DNA from: Acinetobacter puyangensis
GTDB taxonomy: Bacteria > Pseudomonadota > Gammaproteobacteria > Pseudomonadales > Moraxellaceae
Assembly (NCBI RefSeq): GCF_900096995.1
Contig: NZ_OANT01000003.1
Coordinates: forward strand, 124,001 to 188,000
Length of the DNA stretch: 64,000 bases
Direction: 5' to 3'
Part shown: positions 57,759 through 64,000 of the stretch, one piece after another
How the letters are laid out: each line of letters opens with the position of its first letter
How positions within the stretch are numbered: the first letter of the stretch is position 1
Program-made: the position numbers and the translations under genes
The notes under the pieces: model-generated
What the model was told of the DNA's origin: nothing
The model's database searches: none
The model's input: the letters and a program-made list of their open reading frames with translations, nothing else

Positions 57759-59867
57759 ATGTCAATGTTTAATATCATTCGTAAAGAATTCCAATATGGT
57801 CAACATACCGTCGTACTTGAAACAGGTCGTGTGGCGCGTCAGGCAAAATCTGTTGTCATCACCATGGGTGGTGTCACTGTGCTGGTTGCTGTGGTTGCAC
57901 AACCGACTGCAAAAGCAGGTCAGGATTTCTTTCCATTAACTGTGAATTATCAGGAAAAACAATATGCTGCTGGGCGTATCCCTGGTGGTTATGGTAAGCG
58001 TGAAGGTCGTGCTTCAGAGGCCGAGACTTTGATTTCTCGCCTGATTGACCGTCCAATTCGTCCATTGTTCCCGGAAGGCTATTACAACGAAATTCAGGTG
58101 ACTGCAACCGTTGTATCTTCTGATAAAACCATGGATGCCGATATTGCAGCAATGCTGGGTACTTCGGCTGCGCTAGCGATTGCCGGTACACCGTTCCGTG
58201 GTCCGATTGCAGCAGCGCGTGTTGGTGTGATCAATGGTGAATATGTTTTAAACCCAAACTATGAACAACTCAAAGAATCTGACCTTGACCTTGTGGTTGC
58301 CGGTACAGATACTGCGGTATTAATGGTTGAGTCTGAAGCAAAAGAACTGTCTGAAGATCAAATGCTAGGTGCAGTTTTGTTTGGTCATGACGAAATGCAA
58401 ATTGCTGTACAAGCGATTAAAGAATTTGCTGCTGCCGCAGGTGCGGTGCAATCTGACTGGGTTGCACCAGTGCATAACGAAGAATTGCGTGAGAAATTAA
58501 AACAATCTTTTGAAGCCAAAATTTCTGAAGCCTACACCATTGCAGAAAAACAGGATCGTTATGCAGCACTCGATGCATTACATGCCGAAGCAGTTGCACA
58601 GTTCGTTCCAGAAGAAGATGTAGATGGTGTTGCAGACGAAGTGGATTTTCTGTTTGAAGATCTAAAATATCGTACCGTGCGTGACAATATCCTGTCAGGC
58701 AAACCACGTATTGATGGTCGTGATACCAAAACTGTGCGTCAACTCGATGTACAGGTGGGTGTCTTGCCGCGTACCCATGGTTCTGCATTGTTTACCCGTG
58801 GTGAAACACAAGCCTTGGTTACCGCAACATTGGGTAATACCCGTGATGCCTTGATGGTCGATACATTATCAGGTACAAAAACTGATAATTTCATGTTGCA
58901 CTATAATTTCCCTGCATATTCTGTCGGTGAAACAGGTCGTGAATCTGGACCAAAACGTCGTGAGATTGGTCATGGTCGTTTGGCTCGTCGTGGTGTATAT
59001 GCGGTATTGCCACCAGTTGATCGTTTCCCATACGTCCTTCGTATCGTATCTGATATTACCGAATCGAATGGTTCATCTTCTATGGCATCTGTTTGTGGTG
59101 CATCTTTGGCATTGATGGATGCTGGTGTGCCGCTGAAAGCACCTGTCGCAGGGATCGCTATGGGGCTGGTTAAAGAAGGCGATCGTTTTGCCGTATTATC
59201 CGACATTCTGGGTGATGAAGATCATCTTGGTGATATGGACTTTAAAGTTGCCGGTTCTGCCAATGGTATTACTGCACTGCAAATGGACATCAAGATCGAA
59301 GGGATTACCGAAGAAATTATGGAAGTGGCACTGAATCAGGCATTTGCAGGTCGTATGCATATCCTGAACGAAATGAATAAAGTTATTTCTCGTGCACGTC
59401 CAGAAATCAATATGTTTGCACCAACATTCCAAGTGATTAATATCAATCCAGATAAGATTCGTGACGTGATTGGTAAGGGTGGTGCGACAATCCGTTCTAT
59501 CACGGAAGAGACAGGTGCAGCGATTGATATCGAAGACAATGGTACTGTTCGTGTCTTTGGTGAGTCGAAAGCCTCTGCAAGTGCTGCGGTTGCCAAGATT
59601 CAAGCACTGACCGCAGAGATCGAACCAGGTAAAATCTACACAGGTAAAGTGATTCGTATTGTGGAATTTGGTGCATTTGTAAATATTATGCCGGGAACGG
59701 ATGGTCTATTACATATTTCGCAAATTTCCAATGAACGTATTGCCAATGTGTCTGATGTCTTAACCGAAGGTCAGGAATTACAGGTTCAGGTACAGGATGT
59801 CGATAATCGTGGTCGTATTAAGCTCACGCTGAAAGATATCCCACAACTTGGACAAGTTCAAACCTAA
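57759..59867 (+). CDS. pnp: Polyribonucleotide nucleotidyltransferase (PNPase)
   Basis: This trimeric phosphorolytic exoribonuclease is part of the RNA degradosome. The 702-residue product has two RNase PH domains (first with [13 protein letters not shown] and [16 protein letters not shown]; second with [18 protein letters not shown] and [17 protein letters not shown]), a KH domain ([15 protein letters not shown]) and a C-terminal S1 domain ([19 protein letters not shown]). Start ATG 57759 with TAGGAAAC ahead. A strong terminator follows at 59926-59966. Confidence 0.97.
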   Translation: MSMFNIIRKEFQYGQHTVVLETGRVARQAKSVVITMGGVTVLVAVVAQPTAKAGQDFFPLTVNYQEKQYAAGRIPGGYGKREGRASEAETLISRLIDRPIRPLFPEGYYNEIQVTATVVSSDKTMDADIAAMLGTSAALAIAGTPFRGPIAAARVGVINGEYVLNPNYEQLKESDLDLVVAGTDTAVLMVESEAKELSEDQMLGAVLFGHDEMQIAVQAIKEFAAAAGAVQSDWVAPVHNEELREKLKQSFEAKISEAYTIAEKQDRYAALDALHAEAVAQFVPEEDVDGVADEVDFLFEDLKYRTVRDNILSGKPRIDGRDTKTVRQLDVQVGVLPRTHGSALFTRGETQALVTATLGNTRDALMVDTLSGTKTDNFMLHYNFPAYSVGETGRESGPKRREIGHGRLARRGVYAVLPPVDRFPYVLRIVSDITESNGSSSMASVCGASLALMDAGVPLKAPVAGIAMGLVKEGDRFAVLSDILGDEDHLGDMDFKVAGSANGITALQMDIKIEGITEEIMEVALNQAFAGRMHILNEMNKVISRARPEINMFAPTFQVININPDKIRDVIGKGGATIRSITEETGAAIDIEDNGTVRVFGESKASASAAVAKIQALTAEIEPGKIYTGKVIRIVEFGAFVNIMPGTDGLLHISQISNERIANVSDVLTEGQELQVQVQDVDNRGRIKLTLKDIPQLGQVQT

Positions 59868-59925
59868 GGACAAACTGCATCAATTATAAAGTTTCTTTGT
59901 AATATTTTGATGCAATATTTTTATT

Positions 59926-59966
59926 AAGTGCCGATTTATTGTTTAAATAAATCGGCGCTTTTTTTT
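59926..59966 (+). terminator. Terminator of pnp
   Basis: AAGTGCCGATTTATT/AATAAATCGGCGCTT stem with a five-base loop and a run of T residues. Confidence 0.92.
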
Positions 59967-60214
59967 GCCTTTATTTGTTTAATATAATTTATTATCTGTA
60001 TGTTTTGTAAGTATTATTTTTATTAAAAATAATGAAAATATATTGATGTAGACTTAAGTGTGAGCTATTAGACATTAGTCTAGTTTTGTACTATCGGTGT
60101 TAAAATCACGTAAAATTCAGCAGATTTTTTTACACACCCACTTTCCCCTCATCGCAATAAACTGCACGACTTTTTGTATGCAAGGGAAAGAATTTTTTGA
60201 AAAAGGTGCATAAG

Positions 60215-61525
60215 ATGCATATAGATGTTTCTTCAACGGGAGATCAGACCCCGAAAAAGCCACAAAAATTTTATCAAATTCTTTATGTGCAGGTTGTTTT
60301 TGCGATTGTAGCGGGGATTTTGCTGGGTCATTTTTATCCAGAGATTGGTGAGAGCTTAAAGCCACTTGGTGATGCCTTTATTAAGCTGGTGAAAATGATT
60401 ATTGCCCCAGTGATCTTCTTAACTGTGGTCACGGGTATTGCCGGCATGAAAAATATCGGCAGTGTTGGCCGTGTCACCGGCAAGGCAATGATTTACTTTT
60501 TGACATTCTCAACGCTGGCACTGGTGATTGGTTTGGTGGTTGCCAATGTTGTTGAACCGGGTAGTGGCTTGAATATTGATCCAAGTACACTGCACAGTGA
60601 CAAGGTAGATGAATATGCGGCTAAGGCGCATGAATCCACCATTACCGGCTTTTTGATGAATATCATTCCGGATACTTTGGTGAGCCCATTTGTCTCTGGT
60701 CAGATTCTGCAAGTGCTTTTTGTCGCGGTATTATTCGGTTTGGCACTGTCTAGAACCGGTGATCTGGGTCGTCCAATTGTTGAATTCCTACAACAACTGA
60801 CTTCGCCAGTATTTACATTGGTGGGTATGTTGATGAAGTTTGCACCGATTGGTGCATTCGGGGCAATGGCATTTACCATTGGTAAATATGGTATTGGTTC
60901 AATTGGTAATTTGATGCTGTTGATTGCGACTTTCTATATCACTTCATTACTGTTTATCTTTATCGTACTGGGTGCTGTTGCACGCTACAATGGTTTTTCC
61001 ATTCTCAATTTGATTCGTTATATCAAAGAAGAATTATGGCTGGTACTGGGTACCAGTTCTTCAGAAGCTGCTTTACCATCGCTGATGGCGAAAATGGAAA
61101 AAGCAGGCTGTGAAAAATCTGTGGTCGGTCTGGTGATCCCGACAGGTTATTCATTTAACCTAGACGGTACCAATATCTATATGACGCTGGCAGCACTATT
61201 TATTGCCCAAGCCTGTAATATTGAGCTTACCTTGATGCAGGAAATCACCATCTTGCTGGTTGCAATGCTAAGCTCAAAAGGTGCGGCAGGGATTACCGGT
61301 GCTGGCTTTATTACCCTTGCGGCCACCTTATCCGTTGTTCCGGATATCCCGGTTGCAGGTATGGCATTGATTCTGGGGATTGACCGGTTTATGTCTGAAT
61401 GTCGTGCATTGACCAATCTGGTCGGAAATGCCTGTGCAACGATTGTTGTTGCACGATGGGATAATGCACTGGACAAGGAACAGCTTGATCGTACCCTGAA
61501 ACAGCATAACGTCACACATGACTAA
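60215..61525 (+). CDS. dctA: C4-dicarboxylate:cation symporter DctA-like
   Basis: This is an inner-membrane transporter of the DAACS family, importing succinate, fumarate or malate (glutamate or aspartate in other members). The 436-residue product has [18 protein letters not shown], the serine-rich reentrant loop [26 protein letters not shown], and [20 protein letters not shown] 60215 has AAAGGTG upstream; TTG 60197 is an alternative start. About 250 bp of promoter DNA separates it from the pnp terminator. Confidence 0.9.
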   Translation: MHIDVSSTGDQTPKKPQKFYQILYVQVVFAIVAGILLGHFYPEIGESLKPLGDAFIKLVKMIIAPVIFLTVVTGIAGMKNIGSVGRVTGKAMIYFLTFSTLALVIGLVVANVVEPGSGLNIDPSTLHSDKVDEYAAKAHESTITGFLMNIIPDTLVSPFVSGQILQVLFVAVLFGLALSRTGDLGRPIVEFLQQLTSPVFTLVGMLMKFAPIGAFGAMAFTIGKYGIGSIGNLMLLIATFYITSLLFIFIVLGAVARYNGFSILNLIRYIKEELWLVLGTSSSEAALPSLMAKMEKAGCEKSVVGLVIPTGYSFNLDGTNIYMTLAALFIAQACNIELTLMQEITILLVAMLSSKGAAGITGAGFITLAATLSVVPDIPVAGMALILGIDRFMSECRALTNLVGNACATIVVARWDNALDKEQLDRTLKQHNVTHD

Positions 61526-61538
61526 AGTAAGAAATAAG

Positions 61539-61564
61539 AAAGCTGCCAGATGGCAGCTTTTTTT
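61539..61564. terminator. Terminator after dctA
   Basis: AAAGCTGCC/GGCAGCTTT perfect stem with AGAT loop and seven T residues. It lies between convergent dctA and the DUF465 gene. Confidence 0.9.
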
Positions 61565-61781
61565 ATGCTTGGTCGGCTCGCTTTAGCATGACATACAGTT
61601 CATCTTTTAATTTTAGCTTTTGTCTTTTCAGTGTCTCAATATCATCAAGACCACTGGTGACAGGACTTTGTTCGAGGCGAATGATTTCATGATCAATCGC
61701 ATTATGTTCATCAAATACTTTGGAAAAATGGGCATCTTCCTGTTTTAATTTGCTAATCAAAGTACGGTATTCCGGAAACAT
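61563..61781 (-). CDS. DUF465 (YdcH-like) protein
   Basis: The 72-residue helical protein belongs to the DUF465/YdcH family. It begins MFPEYRTLISKLKQEDAHF (19 residues of the family start), has DEHNAIDHEIIRLEQ, and ends with KRQKLKLKDELYVMLKR. The family forms short coiled coils, and its role is not established. The preceding ATGTTTCCG start has AGGTGAAAAT upstream. It is a single gene. Confidence 0.88.
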   Translation of the reverse strand: MFPEYRTLISKLKQEDAHFSKVFDEHNAIDHEIIRLEQSPVTSGLDDIETLKRQKLKLKDELYVMLKRADQA

Positions 61782-61808
61782 ATTTTCACCTGCTTGTTGT
61801 TAAAACTG

Positions 61809-62075
61809 GGGTCTGTTGACATTTCATAAATGGATTGCGTTGTAGGCTAAAATTTCATCAGACTAGGCATGAAACGCAGGTAATGGTGGTTCCATTATCA
61901 AGTTTTATAACGAAGTATGAGGGAATTTTAGCCCCAACCTTTCAGGACAGGGTTGTTTTTTGACGCTACATCGTTATGAATAGTTCATTTAGAATAACTA
62001 AATTTCACTATTCATGTCTTGTATCGCCTAAAAAACGACCTCTGTCGCAAACATAGACGAAACGTCAACAGACCC
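61809..62075. repeat. 267-bp MITE-like element with terminal inverted repeats
   Basis: The ends are GGGTCTGTTGACATTTC at 61809 and the complement of GAAACGTCAACAGACCC ending at 62075, differing at one position. Imperfect matching continues further in (ATGGATTGCG.. against ATGTTTGCGA..). Nothing coding is inside; a GGGTTG hairpin and AT-rich palindromes are seen. No target duplication is clear. It is probably a non-autonomous derivative of a larger insertion sequence elsewhere. Confidence 0.8.
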
Positions 62076-62302
62076 TATCTTTTCAATTTTATTATCAGCT
62101 TATTTGGCAGAATTACGAGTCTATTGTGTAAACAGATCGTTCAATTTTATCCCTTAAAAGTTGTATGGCTTTATGCTATACTATGACAGCAAAATTAAAC
62201 ATGACTAACAATAAAAATCAGTTATAGTGATTTTAAGCGATCATTTAAATAACAATCGGATACCTGTTTTCTTATCCTTCATTATGAGCCTTTAATGCAG
62301 AC

Positions 62303-63469
62303 ATGAAACAATATTATTTTTATATTCATTCAGAATCGCAGACGATTTTCTTAAGTTCCAAACCTTTGGAAAATAAGCAACTGGTCTTTGTCTGGCTGGA
62401 GTGTACGCTGGAGGATCTGGTACATCCTGAACAATGGCAGCAGCAAGTCTATGAAAAAACCCATTTGATGATCAATGAATATCATATCGAAGATATTTGC
62501 AATATAGATCATCCTTCCAATTACGATACTACGGAAGATTATGATCTGTTGATCTTTCGCAAATTGGTCACACCTGAAGATGGTTTTGCCAAAGTATCAT
62601 TGCCTGATCATGATGAAAAAATTAAAACATTTAATCCATCCGAACTATTAACCACGCCGATGAGTTTCTGTATTTCTCCTTCTTATTTGATCAGTATAAG
62701 AGATACAAATAATTTGGCGACCAAACAATATGTAGATCGTTTAAACAATATGCTGAATAAGGATATCAGCCAATTGGGAAAAAATATTCGCTTGCCCAGT
62801 TCACCTTTGGATCTGACCTTACGCTTGTTAAATATCGTGATAGATCGTTATCTGGATATTCGCTTACCTTTAACTCAGCGGGTGACATTTTGGCAAAATC
62901 AGTTATTACAAAGCTCGGCCAGATTTACCCAATGGCAGGATCTGTTTCAGGAAAATATGGCCTTACAGCAAATTGAATATTTGTGTGAGGAACAAATTGA
63001 TGTGTTGCAAGAACTGCGTGATGATATTATGGAAAACCAAAGCCAGTTAACTGGTGAATTTTCCTTGGAAAGTCAGGATATTACACTGGTACGTGTGCAT
63101 GATTTATTAAGTCATGTAGAGCGGGTACAAAAACACGTCTCCCGTCTGGAAGCAATGATTAAAACGGCGATAGATTTGCACTTTTCAGCTATTGCCAATC
63201 AAACCAACGAAAATATGCGCATTTTAGCCATTATTACCGCGATCTTCTCGCCACTTACCTTGCTCACGGGAATTTATGGGATGAACTTTGAGGTCATTCC
63301 CGGTTTAAAAAATCCGTATGGCTTTTGGTTGATGGTGATGACGATGATTTTAACTACATTGATCCTGATGTATATTTTTAGACGTAAACGCCTCATGGGT
63401 ACCAGTCAGCGTAGTATTACCGAGTTATTATCGCAAAACCAAAGTCTGGATATTAAAAATATTAAATAA
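62303..63469 (+). CDS. CorA-family metal ion transporter
   Basis: The 388-residue pentameric channel-type transporter moves Mg2+, Co2+, Ni2+ or Zn2+. A long cytosolic N-terminal part precedes a helical stalk (LQELRDDIMENQSQLTGE, HVERVQKHVSRLEAM). The first transmembrane helix ends with the GMN signature in LLTGIYGMNFE, and a second helix (GFWLMVMTMILTTLILMYIF) is followed by a basic tail. Length is like CorA/ZntB. Ion specificity cannot be decided by reading. Start ATG 62303. Confidence 0.9.
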   Translation: MKQYYFYIHSESQTIFLSSKPLENKQLVFVWLECTLEDLVHPEQWQQQVYEKTHLMINEYHIEDICNIDHPSNYDTTEDYDLLIFRKLVTPEDGFAKVSLPDHDEKIKTFNPSELLTTPMSFCISPSYLISIRDTNNLATKQYVDRLNNMLNKDISQLGKNIRLPSSPLDLTLRLLNIVIDRYLDIRLPLTQRVTFWQNQLLQSSARFTQWQDLFQENMALQQIEYLCEEQIDVLQELRDDIMENQSQLTGEFSLESQDITLVRVHDLLSHVERVQKHVSRLEAMIKTAIDLHFSAIANQTNENMRILAIITAIFSPLTLLTGIYGMNFEVIPGLKNPYGFWLMVMTMILTTLILMYIFRRKRLMGTSQRSITELLSQNQSLDIKNIK

Positions 63470-63470
63470 A

Positions 63471-63495
63471 CACCCAACACGGTGCGTGTTGGGTG
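63471..63495. terminator. Hairpin between corA-like gene and cbpM
   Basis: CACCCAACAC/GTGTTGGGTG perfect stem with a five-base loop. The minus strand continues TTTATTT, so it may terminate cbpM as well as the transporter gene. Confidence 0.7.
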
Positions 63496-63542
63496 AAAAA
63501 TATATATTTCAATGATGAGTCTTTTTACAAAGACAAATGAAC

Positions 63543-63863
63543 TTATCTGATTTTTTTACGAAGATGCTGAACTTCATCAATCAGATCCAACATGACTGCA
63601 ACTGCACGAAAACTGGCATCGAAATCACGTTGCAGGCGATAAGCCCGGCGTGCGCGGGCCAGATCTTCGCCTAGGAATTGATGGTGTTTCGGATCGTTTG
63701 TAGGACTAGACAAAATATCATATTCAAATAGTTGAAAGACCCAGGATTCATCCTGTCCGCAGGCTTGAACAAACTGGATAAAGTTCAAGCTACTGTGTTG
63801 ATCCACAATTTCACTGTCACAAACATGTGGAATCTGGATCTCACGAATGGTGATTTTACTCAT
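63543..63863 (-). CDS. cbpM: Chaperone modulator CbpM
   Basis: The 106-residue protein of the CbpM/YccV-like family binds the J-domain of CbpA and blocks its co-chaperone and DNA-binding activities. Seen are FIQFVQACGQDESWVFQLFEYDIL near the middle (in part QACGQDESWVFQLF) and the C-terminal DLARARRAYRLQRDFDAS, then AVMLDLIDEVQHLR. It sits 10 bases after the cbpA stop in the same direction, the usual cbpA-cbpM pairing. Confidence 0.85.
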   Translation of the reverse strand: MSKITIREIQIPHVCDSEIVDQHSSLNFIQFVQACGQDESWVFQLFEYDILSSPTNDPKHHQFLGEDLARARRAYRLQRDFDASFRAVAVMLDLIDEVQHLRKKIR

Positions 63864-63873
63864 GGGAAACTCC

Positions 63874-64000
63874 TTATGCTCGTGGATTATAGGCGTTAAA
63901 CGCTTGGGCTAACTGTTGATAGGCTTGTTTTTGTTCGTCATTTTGTGCAGTAGGCAGCACAATATTGATGATCAGGTATAAATTACCGGCTTCTTTGCTA
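63874..64000 (-). CDS. cbpA: Curved-DNA-binding co-chaperone CbpA, C-terminal fragment
   Basis: Only the last 41 codons are in the window; the rest lies beyond the right edge. They read SKEAGNLYLIINIVLPTAQ and end YQQLAQAFNAYNPRA. This matches the C-terminal dimerisation tail of CbpA/DnaJ-like proteins (GDLY..I.I.LP). CbpA is a DnaK co-chaperone and DNA-binding protein of stationary phase. The neighbouring cbpM supports the call. Confidence 0.8.
   Translation of the reverse strand, partial: SKEAGNLYLIINIVLPTAQNDEQKQAYQQLAQAFNAYNPRA

Overview
The window looks like a chromosomal segment of an Acinetobacter or very close Moraxellaceae relative. The evidence is low-GC DNA, two OprD-type porins, a Wza/Wzb/Wzc set of the Acinetobacter type, an uninterrupted comM, and neighbours such as fadBA, DUF4198, TorF-type porin, rpsO-pnp and cbpAM. 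The species cannot be fixed from sequence reading alone. The capsule locus lies next to riboflavin and ureide-catabolism genes, not between fkpA and lldP as in A. baumannii.

Layout. 1-3.5 kb: 5' part of an Mrp-type cation/H+ antiporter subunit A, dusC, and two small envelope proteins. 3.8-7.1 kb: the fadBA beta-oxidation operon. 7.2-13.4 kb: small envelope and accessory genes (a secreted hydrolase with a divergent MerR regulator, a lipoprotein, a DUF4198 protein behind a Fur-box-like site, a MAPEG protein, ppa) plus a 189-bp palindromic MITE-like repeat. 13.5-18 kb: an OprD porin, a TorF-type porin behind a sigma-54 promoter, comM and ubiK. 18-20.2 kb: glnK-amtB, also behind a sigma-54-like promoter; this AmtB carries an OmpA-like domain at its N-terminus. 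20.3-23.9 kb: nrdR-ribD-(orphan D12 adenine methylase)-ribE.

24.3-45.4 kb is a Wzx/Wzy capsule or exopolysaccharide locus. wzc-wzb-wza are transcribed leftward. Next comes a 2.4-kb scar in which an IS3-type relic has been invaded by a decayed IS630-type element and by an intact IS1595-type element. Beyond it lies an AT-rich block with wzx, four glycosyltransferases, a polysaccharide pyruvyl transferase, ugd and a wzy candidate. The locus ends with manC, an initiating sugar-phosphate transferase, wzi and galE. The sugar genes imply UDP-GlcA, GDP-Man and UDP-Gal precursors and possible pyruvylation; the exact repeat unit cannot be read from sequence.

45.8-49 kb: a porin and puuE-uraD-uraH, which open and degrade the urate-derived ring. 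49.3-56.8 kb: a ribosome-hibernation protein, an ankyrin protein, a barrel protein, dsbD, ridA, yeaL, a secreted protein, an ExoIII-family nuclease and pyrE. 57-61.8 kb: rpsO-pnp, dctA and a DUF465 protein. 61.8-64 kb: a 267-bp MITE-like repeat, a CorA transporter, cbpM and the 3' end of cbpA. Most operons end in clear hairpin terminators.

The observations I rate highest are the AmtB with a peptidoglycan-binding-type domain, the solitary methylase inside the riboflavin operon, the sigma-54 promoter in front of the TorF porin, the nested IS scar, and the initiating transferase that lacks its N-terminal membrane domain.
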